From Clostridiales bacterium (GTDB taxonomy: Bacteria > Bacillota > Clostridia > Christensenellales > Aristaeellaceae): a stretch of DNA of 64,000 bases. Location: positions 1 through 64,000 of the forward strand of contig SVHC01000009.1 in NCBI GenBank assembly GCA_015056055.1, in the 5' to 3' direction. A program made the translations under genes and the position numbers. This document shows positions 8,692-17,261 of the stretch, in pieces (the stretch's first letter is position 1; the number at the start of each line of letters is the position of its first letter). The notes below the pieces were generated by a model, which ran no database searches, was not told the origin of the DNA, and saw nothing but the letters and a program-made list of their open reading frames with translations.

Positions 8692-9507
8692 ATGAAAATA
8701 CTACATGCCCGGGATGAAAATACCGCCCAGCCAATTGAAAACACCTTTATCGCCGTCGAAGGCCGCGATACGGAAGTCGGACGCTGCACGGTAACATCGC
8801 AGATGCTCCCCAAGCTTTTTCCCGATCACCCGCATATCATCGATATAGAGGTGACCGGAAGGGAAGATGCTTTGGACGCACTCTACGGCGCCGGCGTTGC
8901 GCGAGCGCAGCTGGCCGCAATGATGGAAAAACAGGGCGCTATAATCCGCACAAAAGGCACGAATGCGCTGCGCGAGCGGCTGCATCCCCTTGGATTCCGC
9001 GAAACGGACGCTGAGGTTCGCCTTGAACGCACGCACAGACGCGGCCCCGTAATCAAGCAGCTCCCCGTGCGCTGCACCATCGTGTTTGACACGCTGGACG
9101 ACGAACTGGAAGCCCGCTACTTTATCGAGCGCTATAACGAAATTTACTCCACCGATACGGGACGCGAATACCTTCGCGAAGTCCGCAGCAAGCAGGGCTT
9201 TTCGCGCACGGTTATGGCCGCACCCGACGGCCTTGCAGGCGAAATGCTGGCTTGGGTGGAGGACGGCGTCGGTATCATCGGCTATATTTACACATCGCCC
9301 CGTTTCCGCCGCCGCGGCGTTGCCGATTATCTTCTGGATCTTGCGCGAAAGTATTTCCTGGATGCAGGAATTGAAGTTTCGCGGATTGATATATGGACGC
9401 GAATGCGTGCTGCCCATGCCATGGCGTCCAACGCAGGTTTCCGTGTCACGGAAACACTGAAACGCTATCTCACCATTGATATCAACAAGGAGGATATGAT
9501 TTTATGA
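8692..9507 (+). CDS. GNAT-family N-acetyltransferase
   Basis: 271 aa. The C-terminal part has the GNAT acetyl-CoA loop pattern around RFRRRGVADYLLDLARKYF, then a strand-helix ending MASNAGFRVTETLKRYLTID. The N-terminal half is of unclear type and may be a degenerate second GNAT fold. The start at 8692 is preceded by AAGGACAG; the open frame extends upstream only through the promoter and terminator. Its stop overlaps the asd start by 4 nt (ATGA), so the two are translationally coupled. The substrate is unknown; coupling to lysine/threonine biosynthesis is positional only. Confidence 0.75.
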   Translation: MKILHARDENTAQPIENTFIAVEGRDTEVGRCTVTSQMLPKLFPDHPHIIDIEVTGREDALDALYGAGVARAQLAAMMEKQGAIIRTKGTNALRERLHPLGFRETDAEVRLERTHRRGPVIKQLPVRCTIVFDTLDDELEARYFIERYNEIYSTDTGREYLREVRSKQGFSRTVMAAPDGLAGEMLAWVEDGVGIIGYIYTSPRFRRRGVADYLLDLARKYFLDAGIEVSRIDIWTRMRAAHAMASNAGFRVTETLKRYLTIDINKEDMIL

Positions 9508-10580
9508 AATACCGTGCAGCTATCGTAGGCGCAACCGGTATGGTCGGTCAGCGCTTCATCACCCTTCTCCACAACCATCCGTGGTTCGAAATCGAGGCTC
9601 TTGTTGCCAGCGGACGCAGCGCAGGCCGCCCCTACAGCGAAGTCATTGAAGGCCGCTGGAAGATGGCCGATCCGATGCCCGAGTCCGTAAAGGACATGAT
9701 CGTGATCGATTCCAACGAGCGCGAGCGCATCGCATCCATGGTTGACGTGATCTTCTGTGCAGTAGATATGCCCAAGGACGAAATCCGCGCCATGGAAGAA
9801 GCTTTCGCCAAGCTGGAAGTTCCCGTTGTTTCCAACAACTCCGCATGCCGCGGCGTAAACGACGTTCCCATGCTGGTTCCGGAAGTCAACGCTGACCACA
9901 CCGCCGTTATCGAAGCACAGCGCAAGCGTCTGGGCACCAAGCACGGCTTTATCGCCTGCAAGCCCAACTGCTCCATTCAGGGCTATGTTCCCGCGCTGAC
10001 CCCCCTGCGCGATTTCGGCATTTCCAAGATTTCCGTTTGCACCTATCAGGCACTCTCCGGCGCAGGCAAGAACCTTGAAACCTGGCCCGAGATGAACGAT
10101 AACGTGATCCCCTTCATCGGCGGCGAAGAGCAGAAGAGCGAGCAGGAGCCGCTCAAGCTGTGGGGTCATGTCGAAAACGGCATTATCGTACCCGCCAAGA
10201 ACCCCATCATCAGCGCACAGTGCTATCGCGTGCCGGTAACGGACGGTCACATGGCTGCGGTTTCCGTATCTTTCGACAGGAAGCCCACCATTGATGAAAT
10301 CTATGACCGCTGGGAGAATTTCGAAGGCGTCGCCAAGCTGGGCCTGCCGAGCGCTCCCAAAAAGTTCCTCACCGTTTTCCGCGAGGATAACCGTCCGCAG
10401 ACCCGCCTCGACCGCGGCATCGAAAACGGCATGGGCGTTTCCATCGGCCGTCTCCGCGAAGACTGCATCTTTGATTACAAGTTCGTCAGCCTCGCTCACA
10501 ATACCCTGCGCGGCGCTGCCGGCGGTGCAGTCCTCATGGCTGAACTGCTCGTACACCAGGGCTTTATCACCAAGAAGTAA
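9504..10580 (+). CDS. asd: Aspartate-semialdehyde dehydrogenase
   Basis: 358 aa. It makes L-aspartate 4-semialdehyde from aspartyl phosphate with NADPH, the branch point to lysine, meso-diaminopimelate, threonine and methionine. The dinucleotide motif GATGMVGQ is at residues 9-16 and the catalytic cysteine is in KPNCSIQG. The lengths of the inserts and the CSIQG context resemble the archaeal/fungal-type enzyme rather than the E. coli type. It is coupled to the upstream GNAT gene and ends at an intrinsic terminator. Confidence 0.93.
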   Translation: MKYRAAIVGATGMVGQRFITLLHNHPWFEIEALVASGRSAGRPYSEVIEGRWKMADPMPESVKDMIVIDSNERERIASMVDVIFCAVDMPKDEIRAMEEAFAKLEVPVVSNNSACRGVNDVPMLVPEVNADHTAVIEAQRKRLGTKHGFIACKPNCSIQGYVPALTPLRDFGISKISVCTYQALSGAGKNLETWPEMNDNVIPFIGGEEQKSEQEPLKLWGHVENGIIVPAKNPIISAQCYRVPVTDGHMAAVSVSFDRKPTIDEIYDRWENFEGVAKLGLPSAPKKFLTVFREDNRPQTRLDRGIENGMGVSIGRLREDCIFDYKFVSLAHNTLRGAAGGAVLMAELLVHQGFITKK

Positions 10581-10590
10581 TTGCATATAC

Positions 10591-10629
10591 AAAACAGCTG
10601 CCTGCTTGAATGCAGGCAGCTGTTTTTTT
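10591..10629 (+). terminator. Intrinsic terminator of asd
   Basis: ACAGCTGCCTGC pairs with GCAGGCAGCTGT across a 6-nt loop and is followed by seven Ts. Confidence 0.9.
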
Positions 10630-10695
10630 GTTTCTTGGCGAATGTTTCCTTTTTGGCGAAGGTCTAAATACCCGCAATAAGCGTAGTATCGATCT

Positions 10696-10847
10696 CTCCC
10701 TCAGTCAGCCTGACGGCTGCCAGCTGTCCTCAATTCGTAATGGTCATGCGCCGGCGCGCTGCTTGGCGTATTCCCTTACTCATTGGGCTTACTTCGGCCT
10801 GCATCCGCCACCGGCGGCGGCCTGCGTGCGCCCCTCGTCAGAGGGAG
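10696..10847 (+). repeat. CTCCCTC...GAGGGAG element, copy A
   Basis: A 152-bp element bounded by CTCCCTC and GAGGGAG. It matches copies at 37195-37348 and 60179-60327, all in the same orientation. The body is well conserved (CTCAATTCG, TATTCCCTT, CTCATTGGGCTTAC, CCTGCGTGCGCCCCTCGTC). The first internal hairpin differs: CAGCC-TGAC-GGCTG here, a TTCG loop in copy C, and a T4/A4 stem in copy B. No protein is encoded. It may be a MITE-like element; termini typical of gut Firmicute repeats are known to me only by general resemblance. Confidence 0.75.
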
Positions 10848-10905
10848 CCCTGCGTCAAACGCGGCGCTTATGTTTTTCCAGATAGTAAAGTAAACGGTGC
10901 AGTGC

Positions 10906-11455
10906 GTAGGTCGCGAAGCGACTGAAGGAATGAGGACAACCCGAAGGGTTCCGCAATTCCGAAACACTGCGCAAGCAAAGCGCAGGGCAGTGCGTAGGTC
11001 GCGAAGCGACTGAAGTGCGAGGACAGGACAAAGTCCTCCGCAGCACGGAACATTACTCAAATGCAATGCAGAGTAATGCGAAGCACTCAAACACGTGCCA
11101 CCGGGCATGCGTCAGCATGGCACGGTGCTGTGCGTAGGTCGCGAAGCGACTGAAGGAATAAGGACAACCCGAAGGGTTCCGCAATTCCGAAACACTGCGC
11201 AAGCAAAGCGCAGGGCAGTGCGAAGCACTCGTTCGAAGCCCGAAGGGTGGAGGAGCGAGCACTCAAAGTGCGCAGCTCCGAAATACTGCGCAAGCGCAGC
11301 GCAGGGCAGTACGAGGATGCGAAACACCGCGCAGCCGTAGGCAAGGGCGGTACGAAGAACTCGTTCGGAGCCCGCAGGGTGGAACTCCGAGGACAGGACG
11401 AAGTCCTCCGCAGGAGTGAAACACTGACCAATCAAAAGATTGGTCAGTGCGAAGA
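10906..11455 (+). repeat. Modular hairpin repeat array
   Basis: About 550 bp with no credible gene. A unit begins TAGGTCGCGAAGCGACTGAAG-like (starts near 10916, 10994 and 11134). It then has a two-part stem with the fixed internal loop GAGGACA/TCCGCA, then GAAACA or GGAACA, another stem, then TGCG. Units one and three are nearly identical, and unit two has different stems on the same linkers. Further on, CTCGTTCGAAG and CTCGTTCGGAG modules pair with GGAGCGAG and ACTCCGAG. The array lies between the convergent ends of asd and rpmF. The rest of 10581-11506 holds only terminators and copy A. Confidence 0.75.
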
Positions 11456-11461
11456 ACTCAA

Positions 11462-11487
11462 ACGGCCGTCCCTTTCGGAACGGCCGT
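11462..11487 (-). terminator. Hairpin after rpmF
   Basis: ACGGCCGT inverted repeat with a 10-nt loop, 20 nt past the rpmF stop. The T-run on the minus strand is short, so it is a moderate terminator candidate. Confidence 0.55.
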
Positions 11488-11506
11488 ATATATTGAGTGG
11501 ATGAAA

Positions 11507-11698
11507 TTATTTCGCAACTTCTTCCGTCTTGACGACTTCCTTGCCATCGTAGTATCCGCAATTCTTGCAAACACGGTGGCTCAGCTTCATCTTCTGGCAA
11601 TGCGGGCACTTGGTGATACCCGGAACAGAGAGCTTCCAATGAGCGCTACGACGGGAATCTCTGCGGGCCTTAGAAACTTTTCCTTTCGGCGTGGCCAT
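11507..11698 (-). CDS. rpmF: 50S ribosomal protein L32
   Basis: 63 aa, from the ATG at 11698 ([20 protein letters not shown]). The zinc ribbon is CPHC...CKNC (C31, C34, C44, C47), so this is the zinc-binding form. Longer in-frame sequence upstream overlaps yceD and is not part of the protein. A GGAGG-type site precedes the start. It follows yceD by 13 nt, the usual pairing in bacteria. Confidence 0.97.
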   Translation of the reverse strand: MATPKGKVSKARRDSRRSAHWKLSVPGITKCPHCQKMKLSHRVCKNCGYYDGKEVVKTEEVAK

Positions 11699-11711
11699 AA
11701 TCGCACCTCCT

Positions 11712-12203
11712 TCATTTACTAAACAGATCTCGTATTGCCGCGAAGGGGTTATCCTCACCCTCCTGGCATTTACACGACCGCTCGTTACGGTTTGCGCCGC
11801 ATTTGGGGCACAAGCCCTTACAATCCTCCGAGCACAGAAAGCGCATAGGAAGATCCAACACGAGCGCGTCCTTGGCAAGATCCTCAAGCTCGATCTCTGT
11901 ACCCACGATCGGATACGCATCGGAATCTGCGCCGGCCTTTTCGGGGCGCACGAACGTTTCCTTTACCTGCGTTTCCATGGAGGTACGCACAGGTGCAAGA
12001 CATCTTGCGCAATGGGCAATGATATCAGCACTTACGGTACCCTTCACAGATACATTTTCACCCGTGCCAAGCAATTCGCCTGTGATACGAGCATTCTCGA
12101 ACGAAACAACTTCGCCCATGACCTCTAATTCAGGCAGCTGCACTTCCACATTCAGCGGATAAATACGACCCGGGTTTTTCAGCGCGTGGGATATATCGAG
12201 CAT
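11712..12203 (-). CDS. yceD: YceD family protein (DUF177)
   Basis: 163 aa with the family's core pattern CARCL (residues 65-69) and a cysteine-rich end ([13 protein letters not shown], then CKC). In many bacteria YceD is encoded beside rpmF and is linked to 23S rRNA processing or large-subunit biogenesis. That role is established by association rather than by any catalytic motif here. It is co-transcribed with rpmF from a clear promoter upstream. Confidence 0.9.
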   Translation of the reverse strand: MLDISHALKNPGRIYPLNVEVQLPELEVMGEVVSFENARITGELLGTGENVSVKGTVSADIIAHCARCLAPVRTSMETQVKETFVRPEKAGADSDAYPIVGTEIELEDLAKDALVLDLPMRFLCSEDCKGLCPKCGANRNERSCKCQEGEDNPFAAIRDLFSK

Positions 12204-12228
12204 GGTTCACCTCTCCCAAACCTTATCC

Positions 12229-12257
12229 ATTATACAAGCGATTACTACTTTTGTAAA
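12229..12257 (-). promoter_or_regulatory. Promoter of yceD-rpmF
   Basis: Minus strand TTTACA (12257-12252), a 17-nt spacer and TATAAT (12234-12229). Confidence 0.8.
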
Positions 12258-12290
12258 GTTATTTTTTGTGCAAAATTGCTTTGCGTGCGA

Positions 12291-13484
12291 TTATTTGGAG
12301 GCCAGCTCCAGAGTATCGCGGGCAATGATGAGTTCTTCGTTGGTGGGAACGACAACTACCTTAACTGCGGAATCCGGAGTAGAGATAACGGCTTCCTCAC
12401 CGGCAGCTGCGCGGTTCTTTTCCTCGTCGATCTTGATGCCGAGGTACTCAAGGCCCTTGCAGATGCGGGTGCGTGCGGTAAAGTCGTTTTCACCGATGCC
12501 GGCGGTGAATACCAGAGCGGTGATGCCGTTCATAGCTGCGGTGTAAGCACCGATGAGCTTGCGGATTCCGTATGCCCAGATATTCAGGGTGGTCAGAGCC
12601 TGCTCGTTGCCGTTCTCAGCTGCGGTGCGAACGTCGCGCATGTCGCTGGAAAGCTCAGAAAGGCCGATCAGACCGCTCTTCTTATTGAGGATATTGTCAA
12701 CCTGCTCGATGGTCAGGTTTTCCTGCTTCATCAGGTAGTAGATGATGGCGGGGTCGATGGTGCCGCAGCGGGTACCCATGACAACGCCCTCCAGGGGAGT
12801 CAGACCCATGGAAGTGTCCACAACCTTGCCGTCCTTAACGGCGGACAGGGAGGAACCGTTGCCCAGGTGGCAGATAACCAGCTTTTCGCCGTCCTTCTCG
12901 CCGAGGAGCTCACGGGTGCGCTGGGAAACGAAGCGATGGCTGGAGCCGTGGAAGCCATAGCGGCGAACCTTCAGGCGGCGATAGTAATCCATCGGCAGAG
13001 CGTACAGGAAAGCTTCCTTTTCCATGGTCATGTGGAAAGCGGTATCGAATACAGCTACCATGGGAGTGTTCGGCATAACGGCCTGGCAGGCACGGATGCC
13101 CATCAGGTTGGCCGGGTTGTGCAGCGGTGCCAGCGGGATATTTTCCTCGATCATGGAGATAACGGACTCGTTGATCAGGTGGCTGCCGGCAAACTTTTCG
13201 CCGCCGTGAACCACGCGGTGACCGACTGCGCCGATCTCGTCCATGGAAGAGATAACGCCGTGATCCTTATCGGTGAGAGCATCCAGCACCAGACGGATTG
13301 CCTCGGTGTGGTCCTTGAGGGGCTGCTCTACCTTGTAAACCTGACCGGAATACTTGTGAACGAGGTTGCTGCCTTCGATGCCGATACGCTCGACATTACC
13401 CTTGGCAACGGTGGACTCGTCGTTCATGTTGATGAGCTGATATTTCAGCGAGGAAGAACCCGCATTGATAATAAGGATATTCAT
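12291..13484 (-). CDS. ackA: Acetate kinase
   Basis: 397 aa. It transfers phosphate from acetyl phosphate to ADP, giving acetate and ATP, the main substrate-level phosphorylation of acetate fermentation. The ASKHA N-terminus is NAGSSSLKYQ. Other family motifs are GHRVVHGGE, VFDTAFH, YGFHGSSHR, HLGNGSS and TAGIGEN. It lies 3 nt after pta, so the two act as one operon from acetyl-CoA to acetate. Confidence 0.97.
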   Translation of the reverse strand: MNILIINAGSSSLKYQLINMNDESTVAKGNVERIGIEGSNLVHKYSGQVYKVEQPLKDHTEAIRLVLDALTDKDHGVISSMDEIGAVGHRVVHGGEKFAGSHLINESVISMIEENIPLAPLHNPANLMGIRACQAVMPNTPMVAVFDTAFHMTMEKEAFLYALPMDYYRRLKVRRYGFHGSSHRFVSQRTRELLGEKDGEKLVICHLGNGSSLSAVKDGKVVDTSMGLTPLEGVVMGTRCGTIDPAIIYYLMKQENLTIEQVDNILNKKSGLIGLSELSSDMRDVRTAAENGNEQALTTLNIWAYGIRKLIGAYTAAMNGITALVFTAGIGENDFTARTRICKGLEYLGIKIDEEKNRAAAGEEAVISTPDSAVKVVVVPTNEELIIARDTLELASK

Positions 13485-13487
13485 GGA

Positions 13488-14462
13488 TTATGCCTCCTGA
13501 GCCTGTACAGCAGTGATGGCTACGGTTGCAACGATATCTTCGATGGAGCAGCCGCGGGACAGGTCGTTGCACGGCTTGGCAATGCCCTGCAGGATCGGGC
13601 CGTAAGCTTCTGCATTGCCCAGACGCTGAACGAGCTTGTAGCCGATGTTGGCAGCCTGCAGATCCGGGAATACCAGAACGTTGGCATAGCCTGCAACGGG
13701 GCTGCCGGGGGACTTCAGCTGGCCAACCTCGGGAACGAGAGCGGCATCCAGCTGCAGTTCGCCGTCCAGAGCGAGGTCGGGAGCCAGTTCCTTGGCCATA
13801 CGGGTTGCTTCGACAACCTTGTCAACCAGTTCGTGCTTGGCGCTGCCCTTCGTGGAGAAGGAAAGCATTGCAACCTTGGGATCCAGGCCGCCCAGGGAAC
13901 GTGCGGTATCGGCAGCGCCCAGAGCGATAGCAGCCAGTTCCTCTGCGGTGGGGCAGGGGATAACTGCGCAGTCAGCAAAAATCATAACGCCCTTTGCGGT
14001 TTCCATCAGGAAGCTGGAGGAAACAGCCTTCATGCCGGGCTTGGTCTTGATGATCTGCAGAGCGGGACGCAGCATGTCGCCGGTGGAGTGGATAGCACCG
14101 GAAACCAGACCGTCTGCATCGCCGGCCTTAACCATCAGAACGCCGTAGTACATCGGATCCTTTGCAAGAGCGGCAGCCTTTTCTTCGGTCATGCCCTTAG
14201 CCTTGCGCAGTTCGAAGAGGATATTTGCATATTCAGCGGTCTTTTCGCTGGTGGCGGGATTGATGATGTCGATGCCGCACAGGCATACATCTGCGTACTC
14301 AGCCTTGATCTTCTCGGGATCGCCCAGAAGGGTTACCTTTGCGAGGCCTTCGTTCTTGATGATGGAAGCTGCGTGCACGGTACGCTTCTCTTCACCTTCG
14401 GGAAGAACGATGTGCATGGTGCGCTGCTTCGCCTTTGCTTTAATGGTATCGATGATTGCCAT
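13488..14462 (-). CDS. pta: Phosphate acetyltransferase
   Basis: 324 aa, the short form lacking the N-terminal DRTGG regulatory region of enterobacterial Pta. It interconverts acetyl-CoA and acetyl phosphate. Typical C-terminal PTA patterns are visible: DGLVSGAIHSTGD, FADCAVIPCPTAEELA, and the tail KPCNDLSRGCS. It is the first gene of pta-ackA. The promoter region contains a 15-bp palindrome that could be an operator. Confidence 0.96.
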   Translation of the reverse strand: MAIIDTIKAKAKQRTMHIVLPEGEEKRTVHAASIIKNEGLAKVTLLGDPEKIKAEYADVCLCGIDIINPATSEKTAEYANILFELRKAKGMTEEKAAALAKDPMYYGVLMVKAGDADGLVSGAIHSTGDMLRPALQIIKTKPGMKAVSSSFLMETAKGVMIFADCAVIPCPTAEELAAIALGAADTARSLGGLDPKVAMLSFSTKGSAKHELVDKVVEATRMAKELAPDLALDGELQLDAALVPEVGQLKSPGSPVAGYANVLVFPDLQAANIGYKLVQRLGNAEAYGPILQGIAKPCNDLSRGCSIEDIVATVAITAVQAQEA

Positions 14463-14501
14463 ATTCCTTCGCCTCCAAATATATTTTCTTGTGTTACTGA
14501 A

Positions 14502-14528
14502 ATTATACGCTCTCTGGATTGAATCCAG
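14502..14528 (-). promoter_or_regulatory. pta promoter -10 and overlapping palindrome
   Basis: Minus-strand TATAAT (14507-14502) lies 40 nt from the pta start. CTGGATTGAATCCAG, a perfect 15-bp palindrome at 14514-14528, covers the spacer and part of the -35 position, where no good hexamer is seen. A repressor or activator site is plausible; the regulator is unknown. Confidence 0.5.
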
Positions 14529-14581
14529 TGGATAGCTGTGTTAATTCAGGATGTTTGTTCGCAAAAAAGCAAGGTTTTTGC

Positions 14582-15967
14582 TTAGAATTCCGCATTGCGG
14601 GTCGTGCGCGGGAAGGGCAGCACGTCGCGAATGTTGGAAATACCGGTGAGGTACATGATCATGCGCTCAAAGCCCATGCCGAAGCCTGCGTGCTCGACGG
14701 AGCCGTACTTGCGCAGTTCCAGATACCACCAGTAGTCCTCGGGATTGAGACCGAGTTCTTCCATGCGTGCGGTGAGCACATCCAGGCGTTCTTCACGCTG
14801 GCTGCCGCCGCAAAGTTCGCCGATAGCCGGAACCAGCAGGTCGGCTGCGCGGACGGTCTTGCCGTCCTCGTTCAGGCGCATGTAGAATGCCTTGATCTCC
14901 TTCGGATAGTCCGTAACGAAAACGGGCTTCTTGAAGTGCTTCTCGGTAAGATAGCGCTCGTGCTCGGTCTGCAGGTCTACGCCCCAGCTGACCGGGTATT
15001 CGAATGCTTCGCCGGAAGCGGCGAGAATCTCGATGGCTTCGGTGTAGGAAACGCGGGCAAAGTCCGCATCCCTTACGCCCTTGAGGCGCTCGATGAGGCC
15101 CTTGTCTACGAAGTTGTTCAGGAACTCCATCTCTTCGGGCGCTTCTTCCATAACTGCGGAGATGATGTACTTGACAAGATCTTCCTGCAGGTTCATATCG
15201 GCGTCAAGATCGGCAAATGCCATTTCCGGCTCGATCATCCAGAACTCTGCCGCGTGGCGCGGGGTGAAGCTCTTTTCGGCGCGGAAAGTGGGGCCGAAGG
15301 TATAAACATCGTGGAATGCGAGCGCGAAGCACTCAGCGTTCAGCTGGCCGGATACGGTGAGGGATACGGGCTTGCCGAAGAAATCCTCGTTGTAATCGAC
15401 CTTGCCGTCCTGCATCGGCAGATTATCGGGATCCAGCGTGGTAACGCGGAACATTTCGCCTGCGCCCTCGCAGTCGCTGCCGGTGATGAGGGGAGTATTT
15501 ACATATACAAAGCCGCGCTCATGCATGAAGCGGTGAACCGCCTGCGCTGCGATGGAGCGGATGCGGAATGCGCACTGGAACAGATTCGTGCGCGGACGCA
15601 GATGCTGAATGGTGCGCAGATATTCGATGGTGTGGCGCTTCTTCTGCAGCGGATAGTCCGGGGTAGTGGTGCCCAGAACTTCCACGGATTCGGCCTTCAG
15701 CTCAAAGGGTTGCTTGGCATCGGGCGTGATTACGAGTTCGCCCTTTGCACGGATGGATGCACCCACGCCGATGGCGTGCATGATCTCTTTATAGCCGGAA
15801 ACGCGCTCTTCCTCTGCCACGATCTGCAGATTGCGGAAGAAGGTGCCGTCATTCAGTTCAATAAAGGAAAAGGTTTTGCCTTCGCGCGAGGTGCGCACCC
15901 AGCCGCTGACTTCAACGCCGCTGAGGTTCTCCTTCGGCATGGAGCGGTACAGTTCCCGGATCGTCAT
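14582..15967 (-). CDS. asnS: Asparaginyl-tRNA synthetase
   Basis: 461 aa class IIb synthetase. The N-terminal OB fold (about 15-110) contains [12 protein letters not shown]. The class II core has motif 2 around [10 protein letters not shown] and motif 3 at the end, [15 protein letters not shown]. The C-terminal [10 protein letters not shown] is typical of AsnRS. It charges tRNA-Asn directly, so the organism need not depend on transamidation for Asn. A strong promoter lies at 16029-16057; I see no T-box leader. Confidence 0.95.
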   Translation of the reverse strand: MTIRELYRSMPKENLSGVEVSGWVRTSREGKTFSFIELNDGTFFRNLQIVAEEERVSGYKEIMHAIGVGASIRAKGELVITPDAKQPFELKAESVEVLGTTTPDYPLQKKRHTIEYLRTIQHLRPRTNLFQCAFRIRSIAAQAVHRFMHERGFVYVNTPLITGSDCEGAGEMFRVTTLDPDNLPMQDGKVDYNEDFFGKPVSLTVSGQLNAECFALAFHDVYTFGPTFRAEKSFTPRHAAEFWMIEPEMAFADLDADMNLQEDLVKYIISAVMEEAPEEMEFLNNFVDKGLIERLKGVRDADFARVSYTEAIEILAASGEAFEYPVSWGVDLQTEHERYLTEKHFKKPVFVTDYPKEIKAFYMRLNEDGKTVRAADLLVPAIGELCGGSQREERLDVLTARMEELGLNPEDYWWYLELRKYGSVEHAGFGMGFERMIMYLTGISNIRDVLPFPRTTRNAEF

Positions 15968-16028
15968 GGATATCCCCCGATTCTTTATGTTGAATTGTTT
16001 CTATATTATGGTGTCGCTTAATTCTGGT

Positions 16029-16057
16029 ATTATATCAGTTTGTAAGGGTTTCGTCAA
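16029..16057 (-). promoter_or_regulatory. Promoter of asnS
   Basis: Minus-strand TTGACG (16057-16052), a 17-nt spacer and TATAAT (16034-16029). It abuts the hairpin array on its upstream side. Confidence 0.8.
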
Positions 16058-16062
16058 GCTCC

Positions 16063-16409
16063 GCACCGTGCTATGCTGCGCATGCCCGGTGTTTCGTGCT
16101 GCGGAGGACTCCGTCCTGTCCTCGCACTTCAGTCGCTTTGCTCCCTTCGCACGGCATTGTCCTCGCTTTGCTCGTCCAACGCAGGAGTTCGCACTGCCCT
16201 GCGCTTTGCGGGGGCAGTGTTGCGCATCCTCGTACTGTCCTCGCCTTCGGCGGGCCAGTATTTCGGAGCTGCGCACTTCGTGTGCTCGCTCCTACAGGGC
16301 TTCGCCCCTCGGCTGTATTTTCGATGCACGACGCGCTTTCCTCGCACTTCAGTCGCTTCGCTCGTCCGACGCAGGAGTCCGCACCGTGCTATGCTGCGCA
16401 TGCCCGGTG
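16063..16409 (-). repeat. Modular hairpin repeat array flanked by 29-bp direct repeats
   Basis: Identical 29-bp sequences at 16063-16091 and 16381-16409 (beginning GCACCGTGCTATGCTGC) bracket about 290 bp of hairpin modules. On the minus strand these use the same linkers as the 11-kb array, for example GAAGCGACTGAAGTGCGAGG and a GGAC/GTCC stem with TCCGCA. A diverged version of the 29-bp module is also in the 11-kb array near 11093-11126. There is no credible gene. The array fills most of the 15968-16610 gap together with the adjacent 198-bp element. Confidence 0.75.
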
Positions 16410-16411
16410 AA

Positions 16412-16609
16412 CACCTCATCAGTCACGGCAAGCCGTGACAGCTTCTCCTCAAGGAGAAGCCTTACGGGGTCGTACACAGCAACAGCCTTCTCCTTGAGGC
16501 GCGACGCGTTAAGAAAATATGCCAGTGGCATATTTTTAGCCAAAGCGGGGAGCAAGCTATGCTTGTGACCTGGGCGAAGGTGGCACCCGCAGGGATGCCG
16601 GATGAGGTG
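16412..16609. mobile_element. 198-bp MITE-like element
   Basis: The terminal inverted repeats are CACCTCATC (16412-16420) and GATGAGGTG (16601-16609). Inside are several hairpins: TCACGGC-AA-GCCGTGA, CTTCTCCT/AGGAGAAG, and a stem around ATATGCCAGTGGCATAT. AAGGTGGCACC lies near the right end. No transposase and no clear target duplication are visible, so mobilisation in trans is inferred. It inserts right after the rpe stop and next to the hairpin array. Confidence 0.7.
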
Positions 16610-16610
16610 A

Positions 16611-17261
16611 TTAGGGTTCTAATTTTTTCAGTTGCGACACAAATGCCGGAGCATTTTCCGCCTTGAAAAGTGCGCTGCCGGTGACGAGGAGACTTGCGCC
16701 GTTTTTGACAATTTCCGGCGCTGTATTGAGGGCGACATTGCCATCGACCTCGATTTCGGCAGAAGCGCCGCTTTTTTCGATCATATCGCGCAGAACGGCA
16801 ATTTTCCGAACAGCAGAGGGAATGATCTTCTGCCCGCCGAAGCCGGGATTCACAGTCATCACCAGGGCAACGTCGAAATCGCCCATGGACCATTCCAGAA
16901 CCTCCGGCGGCGTTGCCGGGCAAATCGAAACGCCCGCCAGACAGCCCAGTTCGCGGATATGCGCAAGGGTACGATTGAGATGCTTTGCAGCCTCATAGTG
17001 GACGGTGATGATTTTTGCGCCGAGAGCGGCAAAATCGTCGATATACTTGTCCGGCTCTTCGATCATCAGATGAACATCCAGCGGTACACCGCTTTTGCCC
17101 GCGGCGCGGATCACGCCCTGCCCAAAGGAAATGTTCGGCACGAAGCGCCCGTCCATCACATCGCAATGCAGATAGTCAACGCCGGCGGCACGCATGCGGT
17201 CAATATCCGCACCTAGATTCAGAAAATCCGCCGCCAGAATGGAAGCAGCAACCTTAATCAT
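16611..17261 (-). CDS. rpe: Ribulose-phosphate 3-epimerase
   Basis: 216 aa TIM barrel interconverting ribulose 5-phosphate and xylulose 5-phosphate. Family signatures are ASILAADF, HCDVMDGRFVPNISFG, LDVHLMI, MTVNPGFGGQ and EVDGN; the two metal-binding His and two catalytic Asp residues lie in these motifs. The ATG at 17261 has GAGGTGG 10 nt upstream. An ATG 9 nt earlier is too close to that site. The start overlaps the rsgA end by 8 nt. It is the last gene of the long operon. In many Firmicutes thiN follows rpe, but here thiN is at 43 kb. Confidence 0.95.
   Translation of the reverse strand: MIKVAASILAADFLNLGADIDRMRAAGVDYLHCDVMDGRFVPNISFGQGVIRAAGKSGVPLDVHLMIEEPDKYIDDFAALGAKIITVHYEAAKHLNRTLAHIRELGCLAGVSICPATPPEVLEWSMGDFDVALVMTVNPGFGGQKIIPSAVRKIAVLRDMIEKSGASAEIEVDGNVALNTAPEIVKNGASLLVTGSALFKAENAPAFVSQLKKLEP

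Noticed and set aside
10906..11220. CRISPR-like array
   Set aside because: Unit spacing is irregular, the units themselves are hairpins rather than a constant repeat with unique spacers, and no cas genes are present.
10906..11639. Small frames inside the hairpin array
   Set aside because: They translate the palindromic modules into Cys/Arg-rich repeats in several frames at once, with no ribosome sites.
12186..14522. A 778-aa plus-strand frame opposite ackA and pta
   Set aside because: ackA and pta are certain from many motifs; the antisense frame spans both and their spacer and has low-complexity composition.
15968..16060. T-box leader for asnS, and likewise for glnS at 39118-39180
   Set aside because: Leaders are short, with no T-box sequence or terminator; the promoters lie close to the start codons.
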